DNA of 64,000 bases, from assembly GCF_013204855.1 (NCBI RefSeq), contig NZ_JABMKZ010000002.1:124001-188000 (forward strand), in the 5' to 3' direction. Below the pieces are notes generated by a model. The model worked only from the letters and a program-made list of their open reading frames with translations. It was not told the origin of the DNA and searched no databases. Below are positions 24,460-33,820 of this stretch, in pieces. The stretch is from Paenibacillus alba. Its GTDB lineage: Bacteria; Bacillota; Bacilli; Paenibacillales; NBRC-103111. Positions within the stretch are counted from its first letter, which is position 1. Each line of letters begins with the position of its first letter. The position numbers and the translations under genes are program-made.

Positions 24460-25584
24460 CTAACCGCCTTCATTTTTCTCTTGAGGAGTATAGACATTCC
24501 TCCATTTTCGCTTGGCGATAAAAACAGCCCATAAGATAAGCGGCAGCACCACCCCATTGGTCAGATCCCAAAACATCCATGGCGTAACGAGCGTTTTGAG
24601 ATAATAGGTCACATCGGGAGCAATGAGGACTGCCAGGCCAAAAATCAGAAATCCACTTGGCAAGATAAGCACATTTTTTTGCTTGAGCCGCAAAAGCTGT
24701 GCCATGCCGATGATAAACGCGTAAAAGAATACGGTTGCTTTAAAAAAGGTTGTAATTAGATAAGAGATAGCCATAAGCGCTTCAATTCTCTGAAAAAAAT
24801 TACCGATATTAATCTTCTGAGCCAGTATGTACATCGTATAGGTGCTGTATGCCGTTAAGTCTGAGCCCAGCACACAAAGTGACACGGTTGTAATGATCGT
24901 GAATATCAGGCCCACCGCAAATGACACGGTCAGCACTTCCTTGACCAGATGAGGCTGTCTGTTGACATAAGGAAGGACCATTAGAAACGCGGACAGCTCA
25001 CCAAATGGAAACAAAACCCCTGTTGCCATCGCTTGAAGAATGGGGCCAATTCCATGTTCCCCAACAGGCTTCAGATAATGGAACTGAAGTTTCGGAAGCA
25101 GGCAAACGATGAGAATCCCAGCAGCTACTAGAAAAAAAGGCAAGACAATTTCACTGCTTCTCCCGATAGACTCTAGCCCCGCCTTCATAGCCCACAGCAT
25201 AAGCAAAATAATTAATAAATGAACAACCGGGAGAGGTGTGGACATGAAGATCTGTGTTGTCATAAAGTCCCCCATCTCCCGCACCAGATAGGAACAGACA
25301 ATCAAGAAATAAAAGAGATACCAGATGGATACGATGACCCCTGGCCCATAACCAAAAACGCTCATACATTTCTCGATCAGCGACAAATCCGGCGCAACTC
25401 GGCTTGCAATCAGTAACACCGCAGTCACAGCCACTCCTCCGATAATGCCTAACAACGCAGAAATCCATGCATCCTGATCCGCTATAGCGGCTACAATGGA
25501 GGGATATAGCTGGAACATATCGCCAATGCCGCACAAAAATATAAGCACAACCAGCTGCCTAGCCCCGATTCTTCCCTTTTCCAT
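24460..25584 (-). CDS. spore germinant receptor permease subunit, GerB/GerAB family
   Basis: 374 residues from the ATG at 25584 (GGAG upstream; an earlier start would overlap the small membrane gene by more). About ten membrane helices; begins EKGRIGARQLVVLIFLCGIG and has the SSEIVLPFFLV segment typical of the GerAB/APC-type germination permeases. Together with the A and C subunits it forms an inner-membrane receptor in the spore that senses nutrients and triggers germination. Last gene of the operon. Confidence 0.93.
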   Translation of the reverse strand: MEKGRIGARQLVVLIFLCGIGDMFQLYPSIVAAIADQDAWISALLGIIGGVAVTAVLLIASRVAPDLSLIEKCMSVFGYGPGVIVSIWYLFYFLIVCSYLVREMGDFMTTQIFMSTPLPVVHLLIILLMLWAMKAGLESIGRSSEIVLPFFLVAAGILIVCLLPKLQFHYLKPVGEHGIGPILQAMATGVLFPFGELSAFLMVLPYVNRQPHLVKEVLTVSFAVGLIFTIITTVSLCVLGSDLTAYSTYTMYILAQKINIGNFFQRIEALMAISYLITTFFKATVFFYAFIIGMAQLLRLKQKNVLILPSGFLIFGLAVLIAPDVTYYLKTLVTPWMFWDLTNGVVLPLILWAVFIAKRKWRNVYTPQEKNEGG

Positions 25585-25600
25585 CAGCCGTAATTCTCCT

Positions 25601-25834
25601 TTATGAAAACCAGTTCTTAAACAACTGATTGACCGGTCCGTAAATGATTTCAATTAGCCGTAATGGGCTGGGTGTTTTCTGCACAGTAACAGCCACTACG
25701 CTGCAAAAAGCACCAGCAGCCAGCATAATCAGAAAAACAGCAGCTTCCTTCCATTGACGTTGTCGGAACAGTCGAGGCAGCTCCCAAATCGCTGCGGCAG
25801 CGGCAGCACAAAGGATTATAATAGCGGCCAGCAT
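25601..25834 (-). CDS. small membrane protein of the germination operon
   Basis: 77 residues with two hydrophobic helices (about 1-17 and 32-50) and a short tail ending YGPVNQLFKNWFS. It lies between the C- and B-subunit genes, starting four bases after the C-subunit stop. Short two-helix proteins at this place are seen in some Paenibacillus ger operons (D-subunit-like); role unknown, perhaps receptor modulation. Confidence 0.7.
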   Translation of the reverse strand: MLAAIIILCAAAAAAIWELPRLFRQRQWKEAAVFLIMLAAGAFCSVVAVTVQKTPSPLRLIEIIYGPVNQLFKNWFS

Positions 25835-25838
25835 CCGC

Positions 25839-27050
25839 TCACTCCTTCATTTTTTTCTGAAAGGTATCCAATAAAGTACCGAGCTTGCCAATTTTCGTTT
25901 TGACAGTGTAATGAATGGGTAAATCCATATAGGTTTGATCCCAGTTTTCCTCAAGCTTCTTCCATGCCTTCGGATCTGATTCATGAATGAGTTGTCCGAA
26001 GCCAAAAATATCGAACTTGAACTTGCGGCGAACTGAATCAACTGATTGCTTCATAAGCTCGATGATCTTCTCACTGCCTGTTTGTTCAATCAGCCGGAGG
26101 TCTTCTGGGGTGCTGATCTCTTGTGTCGTACCATGGACTTCAGTCAATATACCTTCGTTGGTCACCATGACGCGAATTTCCGGACTGCCCTGAACAACGG
26201 AAGCTTGGAGTACTGTTTTGCTTCGCAGCAAGTGAACCCCAATGCGCTCTCCACCTGGCATATCAATATGACCTATCGTTTGTTTGACCTGATCTTTGAT
26301 GTAGTTATACGCTTTGCTCTCATCCTCATCCAGCCAGCCGATTAACCGATCTTTCTTAAAAACACCCAATCCCGTGAACTGAAGCTGCGCATCCGGATGT
26401 ATTTTTTCCTTGTTCTTCTCTGAATTTCCTGTGCCGTTATGAAGATCTCCAACGATTTGGATCCCTGTCAGTATTGGACAACCACAATTCAGCAAATTAT
26501 CCATTAATTCATCCATGGTTACCTTCGTGGTGGGTGCCCATGTTTCTGAAGAAGCATCCAATGACGCAAACATTTTGTTGGCGGGAATCGGCTCAAGAGG
26601 TGTCGTAACTTGCAAGACTTCGGAAGCTGTTCTCCCTTTGGCTACGGCAATATAATAATCTGATCGAACTGTTGGTTCGCGAACCATCGTTTCAACCACT
26701 TCTGAGACACCTTTACGAGCATAGGATTCACCGAAGATAAACATCTTGATATGTCCCATATACACCTTGCGCGGACTAATTTCCGTCATTTTCTGTATAG
26801 CCTCCAGCAACGTTGGCGCAATCACCTCATACACGGTAACGCTCGTTCCGCCTTTCATATTGGACTGGCTGGGGGCTATCTCGGAAGGAAGTACGACCTG
26901 GGCTGTGACCTTCAGTTGGTTTTTGGGTGCAAAGTCTACGCCAATAGCGACAGCTATACCCAGTTCGTTTAATTCCTTGCGGTCCCAGCACCCTGCCAGC
27001 GGAATAGTCAGTATTACGGAGAGGATGATCTTGATACATCTGGAGATCAT
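25839..27050 (-). CDS. spore germination lipoprotein, Ger(x)C family
   Basis: 403 residues from ATG 27050, which overlaps the A-subunit stop by four bases (ATGA). Lipoprotein signal with LAGC lipobox (Cys21) followed by WDRKELNELGIAVAIGVD, the hallmark of Ger(x)C proteins. The middle contains KVYMGHIKMFIFGESYARKG and the C-terminal GerAC domain includes KFKFDIFGFG and WKKLEENW. The lipid-anchored C subunit sits on the outer face of the spore inner membrane. Confidence 0.95.
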   Translation of the reverse strand: MISRCIKIILSVILTIPLAGCWDRKELNELGIAVAIGVDFAPKNQLKVTAQVVLPSEIAPSQSNMKGGTSVTVYEVIAPTLLEAIQKMTEISPRKVYMGHIKMFIFGESYARKGVSEVVETMVREPTVRSDYYIAVAKGRTASEVLQVTTPLEPIPANKMFASLDASSETWAPTTKVTMDELMDNLLNCGCPILTGIQIVGDLHNGTGNSEKNKEKIHPDAQLQFTGLGVFKKDRLIGWLDEDESKAYNYIKDQVKQTIGHIDMPGGERIGVHLLRSKTVLQASVVQGSPEIRVMVTNEGILTEVHGTTQEISTPEDLRLIEQTGSEKIIELMKQSVDSVRRKFKFDIFGFGQLIHESDPKAWKKLEENWDQTYMDLPIHYTVKTKIGKLGTLLDTFQKKMKE

Positions 27051-28591
27051 GATTTTCTCCTCCCAGAAAACCATCCAACCTGCTGTCTCCTAGCGTTCCG
27101 ATGCGTCAATTTGTCCGTTGTCGCATTATAGACCGGCCGCGTCTTCATCCGTTTCCAGGGCATTCGGAAAATGCTGTCCTTAATATCAGGCGCTACATAA
27201 GGCCCAAACGGACTCATATAAGACACGCCAAAGGACCTTAGTGTCGTCAAATGAAACACCATAGTCATTAAGCCAATCCAAATGCCAAGCAAGCCGAACG
27301 ATGCAGCAAGAAACATCATGCAGAATCGCAGCATTCGAACCGTTATCGACAGACCATTCTCAGGGATAACATAGCTAGAAATTGCCGTGATCGATACAAC
27401 GATGACCATGGCGGCCGATACAACGCCAGCCGCAACGGCTGCCTGACCGATGACAAGTGTCCCGACGATTGAAACAGCCTGACCGATCGTTCGGGGTATG
27501 CGGACACCGGCTTCCCGCAAAATTTCATAAGTTATTTCCATCAGCAATGCCTCAATGAAAGCCGGAAAGGGCACACCTTCCCGCTGTGCGGCAATGCTGA
27601 TAATGAGGTTAGTTGGCAGCATTTCAAGATGAAAGGTCGAGATCGCTATATACAAGGCTGGAGCAAGCAAAGCGATGAAGAAAGACAAATAACGAAGCAG
27701 CCGAACGAGCGTCCCGATGTCCGCACGTTGGTAATAATCATCTGCGGATTGAAAAAATTGCACGAACAATGCTGGGATTAAGAGGACAAATGGCGTACCC
27801 TCCACCACAATAGCGATTCTGCCTTCCAATAGTCCCGCTGCGATCGTATCCGGACGTTCCGTATTGTAGACGGTAGGAAAAGGCGTTCTGAGTTCATCCT
27901 GAATTTCCTCTTCGATGTAGCCGCTCTCAAGAATCCCGTCAATATTTATCCGGTCAAGTCTTTTTCTTAGTTCTTCGATAATCCCTTCGTCAGCTATTCC
28001 TTTGATATACATGAAGGCTACGCTTGTATGCGTGACCTTTCCAATTTGCCTCGATTCCATCCACAACCGGGGGTCACGAATACGTCTGCGGATCAAGGCC
28101 GTATTGGTCCGAAGATTTTCAGTAAATCCTTCCATCGGCCCGCGAACAACCGTATGAGATTGGGGCTCCCCTACACTTCGCTCCTTTAATTCTGCGACAT
28201 CAATCCATAGCCCCTTCTCCTCATGGTCCAGGAGCAAAATAGCATGCCCAGAAAGCAGTCGATCATATAGTTCCTTATAGGTATTGAAAGTACCGCTGTG
28301 TGCTGCAATAAGCGTATACTGCTGCACATACTCCACGCGGTCATCTTCTGCGGATAAATCGTGTTCAAACTCCTGCTTGAGCATTAGCGATTGGAGAATA
28401 GCATTGTGAAGCTGAGAGTCGACCATTCCGTCTATATAAATCGTTACGGCAGGCCATACTTGCATGCACTGGAACTTTTTGAAAATTAAATCATCGCTAG
28501 CGCCAAGCTCCCTTTGGATTCTGGTCATATGATCGGTTAGAGAGCCTTCAAGACCGCTAGCACTTTGCTCCTGTACGTCCTTACCGGGCAT
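27047..28591 (-). CDS. spore germinant receptor subunit A, GerA family
   Basis: 514 residues from ATG 28591 behind GGAGG; in-frame ATGs further up lack a ribosome site. A soluble N-terminal region (1-260; FKKFQCMQVWPAVTIYIDGM) is followed by the GerA core: AAGLLEGRIAIVVEGTPFVLL, PTNLIISIAAQREGVPFPAF, EALLMEITYEILREAGVRIP, GQAVSIVGTLVIGQAAV and about five membrane helices. First gene of the operon A-C-(small)-B. A sigma-G-type promoter lies 33 bases upstream. Confidence 0.96.
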   Translation of the reverse strand: MPGKDVQEQSASGLEGSLTDHMTRIQRELGASDDLIFKKFQCMQVWPAVTIYIDGMVDSQLHNAILQSLMLKQEFEHDLSAEDDRVEYVQQYTLIAAHSGTFNTYKELYDRLLSGHAILLLDHEEKGLWIDVAELKERSVGEPQSHTVVRGPMEGFTENLRTNTALIRRRIRDPRLWMESRQIGKVTHTSVAFMYIKGIADEGIIEELRKRLDRINIDGILESGYIEEEIQDELRTPFPTVYNTERPDTIAAGLLEGRIAIVVEGTPFVLLIPALFVQFFQSADDYYQRADIGTLVRLLRYLSFFIALLAPALYIAISTFHLEMLPTNLIISIAAQREGVPFPAFIEALLMEITYEILREAGVRIPRTIGQAVSIVGTLVIGQAAVAAGVVSAAMVIVVSITAISSYVIPENGLSITVRMLRFCMMFLAASFGLLGIWIGLMTMVFHLTTLRSFGVSYMSPFGPYVAPDIKDSIFRMPWKRMKTRPVYNATTDKLTHRNARRQQVGWFSGRRKS

Positions 28592-28623
28592 GGCATATCC
28601 TCCAATACTGACCGATGTTGATT

Positions 28624-28653
28624 TAGTATGATACATGGTTTAGGAATATATAC
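28624..28653 (-). promoter_or_regulatory. sigma-G-type promoter of the germination operon
   Basis: Minus strand: -35 GTATA (28653-28649), 18-base spacer, -10 CATACTA (28630-28624), matching the forespore sigma-G pattern (GHATR, 17-18, CATNHTA). Predicted start about 28617, leaving a ~26-base leader to the ATG at 28591. Confidence 0.65.
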
Positions 28654-28699
28654 CCATTCAAATGGCAGAAGTCAAACCTATCACATTGGCTATGCATGC

Positions 28700-28730
28700 A
28701 AAAAAGAGCAGATTCCGATTAAGGAACTGC
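28700..28730 (-). terminator. terminator of the thioesterase gene
   Basis: Minus-strand stem GCAGTTCC / GGAATCTGC with one bulged base (28730-28708), followed by TCTTTTTTG, 27 bases after the stop at 28757. Confidence 0.75.
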
Positions 28731-28756
28731 CCTTCCGTTTACAAACAAATTCAGTA

Positions 28757-29239
28757 CTATAAATTCAAATTGCGCTCTTCCTTGCGAAGCTTGCGAGCTG
28801 CAAACCGCGTTTCTGCGGTTTCGAACAGCCGCTTCTCTTCATCCGTTTCAGGGATAATCGCGGGAACCGGGCAAGGCTGCCCATGCTCATCAAGGGCAAC
28901 AAAGGTAAGATACGAAGTCGCTGTGCGCTTCTTCTCCCCTGTCAGCAAGTTCTCGGAATCGACCTTCACGAACACTTCCATGGAGCTGCGGTGCGTCCAA
29001 GTAACAAATGCTTCCAACTGAATCGCTTCACCAAGCTTAACAGGCGCAAAGAAGTCCAAGCTGTCGCTCGATGCCGTGACAACACCTCTACGCGAATGAC
29101 GCATCGAGGCTATTGTCGCGACTTTATCAATATATTGCATGACCCGGCCGCCAAATACCGTGTTGTGGTAATTCGTATCGGCTGGTAAAATGATTTCCGT
29201 CAAAATCGTTCGGGAGAGTCTTGCTGGTTTGGCTTCCAA
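28757..29239 (-). CDS. acyl-CoA thioesterase, hotdog fold (YkhA type)
   Basis: 160 residues, single hotdog domain (about 8-125): ILPADTNYHNTVFGGRVMQY with the catalytic-type Asn/Asp residues, then VVTASSDSLDFFAPVKLGE and VTWTHRSSMEVFVKV, typical of bacterial cytosolic acyl-CoA hydrolases. A second copy of the family lies at 56968-57480. It releases CoA from fatty acyl-CoA; the preferred chain length cannot be told. Monocistronic, with its own terminator. Confidence 0.9.
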   Translation of the reverse strand: MEAKPARLSRTILTEIILPADTNYHNTVFGGRVMQYIDKVATIASMRHSRRGVVTASSDSLDFFAPVKLGEAIQLEAFVTWTHRSSMEVFVKVDSENLLTGEKKRTATSYLTFVALDEHGQPCPVPAIIPETDEEKRLFETAETRFAARKLRKEERNLNL

Positions 29240-29272
29240 AGTATGTTCCTCCTGACGCTGATTTGGATGATC

Positions 29273-30451
29273 TTATTCGTAATGCAAGGTTAATTTGCTT
29301 GCAGCTTGCTTCGCAAGATCGCGTGCTTCCTCTACGGAGCTGCCGCTGCTAAGAGCAACCGCCATGCGGCGTCCGACTTTCGTTTCCGGCTTGCCAAACA
29401 CACGAACCTGCGTATTCGGAACCGACAGAGCATCCTCTAAACCACTAATGGTATAGTTTACTTGTTCACGATCCGCCTTCAGCGTATAGCTTGCACCAGC
29501 GGTTAAGAGTCGGATACCGGTGATTGGCAGCCCCAGAATCGCTCTAGCATGAAGAGCAAATTCGCTTAAATCTTGCGTCGCCATCGTAACCATGCCGGTA
29601 TCGTGTGGACGCGGAGATACCTCGCTGAAGTAAACGCCTTCCTTCGTCAAGAATAACTCAACGCCATAGAGACCAAAGCCGCCAAGCGCATCTGTAATCG
29701 TTTTGGCCATATGCTGGGCATCTTGAATTTGTTGCTCTGACATGGCATGAGGCTGCCAGGACTCGATATAATCGCCATCTTTCTGGATGTGACCAATCGG
29801 TTCACAGTAAGTCGTACCCGAAATAGAACGAACGGTCAGCAGGGTAATTTCGGATTCAAAATGAATAAACTCCTCGACGATCACGCGGGCATTCTTGGCA
29901 CGGCCGCCTTCCATCGCGATGTTCCACGATTGTTCCACATTCTCCGGTGTGCGGCATACGCTTTGGCCTTTGCCTGAGGAGCTCATGATCGGCTTAATTA
30001 CGCACGGTGTCCCTATTTCGGCTACAGCTGCATGCAGCTCTTCCAGACTGTTAGCAAAAGCATACTTCGCTGTGCGCAGTTCGAGCGTTTCGGAAGCAAG
30101 ACGTCGAATGCCCTCACGGTCCATCGTTAAGCGGGAAGCCGTTGCGGTAGGAATAACGCGGTATCCTTCTTTCTCAAGCTCAACAAGGACCGGCGTCGCG
30201 ATTGCTTCAATTTCGGGTACGATCAAATCAGGCTGCTCTTTCTCGATCAAAGCTCTTAGCTGTTCGCCATCCAGCATATTAATCACGTGGCTGCGGTGCG
30301 CTACTTGCATAGCCGGCGCATTCGCATAACGATCTACGGCAATGGTTTCAATGCCTAAACGCTGTGCTTCGATGACTACTTCTTTGCCCAGCTCTCCTGA
30401 ACCCAGCAGCATGATTTTTTTGGCTTTATTCGATAATGGTGCTCCGTACAT
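29273..30451 (-). CDS. purT: formate-dependent phosphoribosylglycinamide formyltransferase
   Basis: 393 residues. ATP-grasp enzyme: N-terminal [32 protein letters not shown], then the ATP-grasp core with [15 protein letters not shown] (phosphate loop), [20 protein letters not shown] and [17 protein letters not shown]. It makes formyl-GAR from GAR, formate and ATP, the folate-independent branch of purine synthesis. Start chosen at ATG 30451, 11 bases after AAAGGGG; the ATG at 30460 is only two bases from it. No purine-operon neighbours, which is normal for purT. Confidence 0.96.
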   Translation of the reverse strand: MYGAPLSNKAKKIMLLGSGELGKEVVIEAQRLGIETIAVDRYANAPAMQVAHRSHVINMLDGEQLRALIEKEQPDLIVPEIEAIATPVLVELEKEGYRVIPTATASRLTMDREGIRRLASETLELRTAKYAFANSLEELHAAVAEIGTPCVIKPIMSSSGKGQSVCRTPENVEQSWNIAMEGGRAKNARVIVEEFIHFESEITLLTVRSISGTTYCEPIGHIQKDGDYIESWQPHAMSEQQIQDAQHMAKTITDALGGFGLYGVELFLTKEGVYFSEVSPRPHDTGMVTMATQDLSEFALHARAILGLPITGIRLLTAGASYTLKADREQVNYTISGLEDALSVPNTQVRVFGKPETKVGRRMAVALSSGSSVEEARDLAKQAASKLTLHYE

Positions 30452-30600
30452 GACAAACATTTCCCCTTTCAACTTTAGCCCATCCTTCGTAAACGTAAAA
30501 GCTTGCATATATGTAATGACAACTAAAACTACGTTAGATACAGGGGAATTCTCCCTTAATATTCATAAAATACCCTGATCTATTGTAATGGATTTCGACA

Positions 30601-32511
30601 CTAAAAGATAGATTTCAACAGAAGTTTACGCAAAATCGGAACCAGCTGCTCATGCAGCTGATCGACATGCGGAACGACAATACTGCTGCGACCATACATA
30701 TTGCGCATCATGATGCGCTGCGTTTCATGAACAACGCCGCTCGCCAGGAAGATGCTGATCACCTCAATCCCCAGTCGTCTCGCGCTTAGAACCGCTTCAT
30801 AGGTGTCGAGGATGCCGACATCATTGTAATTGGCTGCCGAAGGCTCGCCATCCGAGAACACAATGAGGATGCGCTGCCGCTCTGTGCGGCGCAGCAGCCG
30901 AGCGGTCATCTGACGAATAGCGAAGCCGTCTCGATTGTCCTGCTGCGGCTCCAGCTGCATGAGAGACGCACCGCTGCCGGATGCGAGCGAGGAGGAGAAG
31001 TCAACGGCAACCTGGAACAGGTTCGGCGCTTCCTTCTCGGTGACACGATCCGCATCCTCCCAGAATCCCACCATTTCGTGAGGGATTCTCAGCGCTTGCA
31101 GGGTCTCGTGAAACAACACGAGACCTAGCTTGGTTTCGTCCATTTTGTCATACATGGACGCTGAGCAGTCGACGAGCAGCGAGAATGCCGCGTCGAGCTC
31201 AGGCACCGGCGCGCGCTTCTTATAGAAGAGCCGCGGCATCTCTTGCGTGAAGGCTCGCGTCAGCCGCTTGTCGAGCCGGCCAAACAAACGATCGCCGCGC
31301 GGGGCGATCCGCTTCTGCTCCAGCGTGCGCCGGATGGCCCGCTGCAAAGGCTTCGCGAGCGGCGCTGCGCGCTCGCTGAGGCGCCTGTAAGCGTCCTGCT
31401 GCGCAGCAGTGGGACGCACAGGCGCCAGCCAGGTCGCCGTCGCATACGCGGCGACAGCGGCCTCCGCGTGCCCCGCGGCAGCGGGCACGGCAAGGCCCTC
31501 GCGCCGGCCGGAGGCGGCGCCGGTGCGCTTGGCGCGCTGCGAGCGCCCCTGAACGATGGCGAGCGCCTGATCGGCCGCATCGCCCTCGCGGGGCGCAGAC
31601 CCTTGCGCGGCTGTGCGTGAGCCGCGCTCCAGCTCGAACCGCAGCAGCCCTGGGCTGCGGTCGCTGCTCTCGCGGTGCCAGGTCGGCAGACGCTCCTGAC
31701 CCGGTAATTGACGCTCCCCCTCTTGCTCGGGGAGCACATCCTCGTTGGCGAGCCGCTTCGCTCGCTTCAGCTCGCCCTTGTACCCCGCTGGCAGCGGCTC
31801 AGCTACGCCGCCTCCCTGCTGCATCCAGAAGTAGGCCGCTTCTGCATCCCGTTCAATCCAAGCTGTCAGCGAATCCATGATGTCCTGACAGCAGGCTGCA
31901 ACTTCAGCCGTATGTTCAGCTTCCTCGATTTGCTCAAGTACAGGAAACAGCTTAGATAATTTCTCTACGACCCTGCTGGACTCTGTGTTCTTCCAATCCA
32001 TCCCCGTAAACCAGCCATAAATCACTAAAATTACAGCATCAGCAAGGTCTTTCTTATTCAAATGAGACGTCAGCTTATGCTGAAAATAAGCGCCTAAAAG
32101 GCGGTGCCGATGAGCGAAAACCCGGGCAGTCCCAGGACGCCGCGTTCGACAAATGCGTTCCAGGCGCATATCTTCGCACAGGGCAAACAAGCTGTTAGCC
32201 AGTTTGGGCAATGGCGCATCCCGACAATACCCCAAATAAGCGCTCACGGCCTCGGCGCCAGTAAACCAAGCACTGCCAATTCCGCACAGGTACACATCGC
32301 TTTTCATCCCGGCCGCTTTATCAGCAGGCGGGTAGTCCCACCAGAATTGGCTCACTTTAATTCGTCCCGCAGCTTCTTCATAGTCCGCATGAAAAGCAGC
32401 TTCGACCTCCAACTCTTTGCGCTTAGTAAACATGCGGCCCAAATCCACAAGCTGCATCTGCAGCATGGCGTCTATTTTATCGTCCAGCAAGCTTAGCTTT
32501 CCAACAAACAT
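30601..32511 (-). CDS. VWA-domain protein partner of a MoxR ATPase (NorD/CobT type)
   Basis: About 636 residues from ATG 32511, just after the ATPase stop. The C-terminal third is a von Willebrand A domain (about 440-620) with MIDAS DCSASM and the later FSDGEPSA; the N-terminal half is helical with the CRTRRPGTARVFAHRH segment known from NorD-like proteins. Such proteins act with MoxR AAA+ ATPases to assemble or activate enzyme complexes; the client is unknown here. The middle section (31243-31740) is strikingly GC-rich and encodes an Ala/Arg-rich, low-complexity linker. Confidence 0.85.
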   Translation of the reverse strand: MFVGKLSLLDDKIDAMLQMQLVDLGRMFTKRKELEVEAAFHADYEEAAGRIKVSQFWWDYPPADKAAGMKSDVYLCGIGSAWFTGAEAVSAYLGYCRDAPLPKLANSLFALCEDMRLERICRTRRPGTARVFAHRHRLLGAYFQHKLTSHLNKKDLADAVILVIYGWFTGMDWKNTESSRVVEKLSKLFPVLEQIEEAEHTAEVAACCQDIMDSLTAWIERDAEAAYFWMQQGGGVAEPLPAGYKGELKRAKRLANEDVLPEQEGERQLPGQERLPTWHRESSDRSPGLLRFELERGSRTAAQGSAPREGDAADQALAIVQGRSQRAKRTGAASGRREGLAVPAAAGHAEAAVAAYATATWLAPVRPTAAQQDAYRRLSERAAPLAKPLQRAIRRTLEQKRIAPRGDRLFGRLDKRLTRAFTQEMPRLFYKKRAPVPELDAAFSLLVDCSASMYDKMDETKLGLVLFHETLQALRIPHEMVGFWEDADRVTEKEAPNLFQVAVDFSSSLASGSGASLMQLEPQQDNRDGFAIRQMTARLLRRTERQRILIVFSDGEPSAANYNDVGILDTYEAVLSARRLGIEVISIFLASGVVHETQRIMMRNMYGRSSIVVPHVDQLHEQLVPILRKLLLKSIF

Positions 32512-32515
32512 AGGC

Positions 32516-33406
32516 TTAGAATAACGTATCCGCCGCATTCAAGACGGCTGCACGTTCCCTTTCATCCTCCAACTTATCAGCGATAGCTCGGGCGATTGCT
32601 CGCAAAGGAGGAATATAAGCGGTTAGATCACAAGCATCCAAAAGGGCCCGAATCGAGCCTGCTTCGTCCGGCAGCTGCCCCATTTCAATAAGCGTCAGCA
32701 AATCCGCTGATAGCTGCACAAAGGTTCGCAGCAGCTTGTCATCCTGCAGAACCGATTTACTTTTAAGCAGCTTCAATAATGTCTCGCCTTGCAAATACGG
32801 CACATCAATGGTGACAAACCGATTTTTCAAAGCTTCATTCAGTGGAACCGTCCCCATGTACCCTTCATTTATCGCCGCTACAACTTTAAATTCAGGATGC
32901 GCTGTAATGACTTCTCCCGTGAACGGATTGGTGATCGACCTCCGATAATCCAGGACACCGTTGATTAAAGATAAGGTTTCTGGCTTAGCCATATTAATTT
33001 CGTCAATATACAGAAAGTGCCCTTTGGTCATTGCTTTCATAATCGGGCCTGGAATGAACACAATCTGCGAATTTCCCTGCTCATCATGCGCGAGCGTCTT
33101 GAAGCCAAGCAAAGCTTCCGCATCCAAATCCGTCGAACAATTCACCGCATGCATCGGTTGATCGAATAAAGCCGATACGTGCTCAGCCAGCTTCGTTTTT
33201 CCAGAGCCTGTTGGTCCTTTCAGCAGTACATTTTTGTTCAAATACAGTGCTATGATCGTATCCGTAAGGATTTCTTCATGGGGTGACTCGAAAGTGGCTG
33301 AGCCAATGAGCTCACGATCCTCGTCATTTCGACTGGATTGCCTCTCTTCTTTATTTTGTGCCAACTTCATTAGAATTTGTTCGGGCAAACCCGCTGTCAT
33401 CATCAT
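32516..33406 (-). CDS. MoxR-family AAA+ ATPase
   Basis: 296 residues. Walker A GPTGSGKT (about 64-71), Walker B FLYIDEIN (about 128-135), sensor-1 region VVAAINEGYMGTVPLNEALK with arginine finger NRF. Typical of MoxR/CbbQ/NorQ chaperone ATPases. Three consecutive ATG codons at the start; AAAGGACTGC supports the first. It overlaps or abuts the VWA partner and is surely co-expressed. Confidence 0.92.
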   Translation of the reverse strand: MMMTAGLPEQILMKLAQNKEERQSSRNDEDRELIGSATFESPHEEILTDTIIALYLNKNVLLKGPTGSGKTKLAEHVSALFDQPMHAVNCSTDLDAEALLGFKTLAHDEQGNSQIVFIPGPIMKAMTKGHFLYIDEINMAKPETLSLINGVLDYRRSITNPFTGEVITAHPEFKVVAAINEGYMGTVPLNEALKNRFVTIDVPYLQGETLLKLLKSKSVLQDDKLLRTFVQLSADLLTLIEMGQLPDEAGSIRALLDACDLTAYIPPLRAIARAIADKLEDERERAAVLNAADTLF

Positions 33407-33474
33407 CTAGCAGTCCTTTCCTGATTCCTTCGTTCTCTTACTATTTATCAGGAAAGCTTTGGTTGTCAAGCTCT

Positions 33475-33687
33475 TCAAGGCAGCCAAGGCTCGTCAATAA
33501 CGGAATGTGCATAGAATGCCATAGATTCTCCACATAATGGACAGCTTGGTTTCGTGGGAGACTCATTATAGTGCAGCGCCAAGGCGAACGAGGTTTCTGC
33601 GTTAATGGCTTGTATCACATCTGCCTTATGAACATACTCACACTGACGCGAGCTGCAGTAGGAACGCACCTTATACCGATAGCTCAT
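33475..33687 (-). CDS. small zinc-ribbon protein
   Basis: 70 residues with CSSRQCEYVH near the N-terminus and CPLCGESM near residue 50, together a plausible four-Cys zinc site. Not recognised. It is separated from the lipoprotein gene upstream by a good terminator and precedes the MoxR gene's 3' side, so it is probably its own unit. Confidence 0.5.
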   Translation of the reverse strand: MSYRYKVRSYCSSRQCEYVHKADVIQAINAETSFALALHYNESPTKPSCPLCGESMAFYAHSVIDEPWLP

Positions 33688-33759
33688 CGCGCGAGCAAGA
33701 CAAATCCAACCTTCATAGGGATACCGAGCATCCTCATTTGCCCCTCCTTTGGACAGATA

Positions 33760-33790
33760 GCTAAAACCCTCAGCAATAAGCTGAGGGAAA
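33760..33790 (-). terminator. intrinsic terminator after the sporulation lipoprotein gene
   Basis: Perfect 8-bp stem CCCTCAGC 33767-33774 with GCTGAGGG 33780-33787, five-base loop, followed on the minus strand by TTTT. Confidence 0.8.
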
Positions 33791-33820
33791 TTCTCTTGTT
33801 ATGATTCAAATCCTAGCCTT

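Noticed and set aside
30601..32538. Long opposite-strand open frames in the GC-rich part of the VWA gene (for example rightward 31243-31620)
   Set aside because: GC-rich codons avoid stops on all frames; no ribosome site and Arg/Ala/Pro-only products. The VWA protein explains the DNA.
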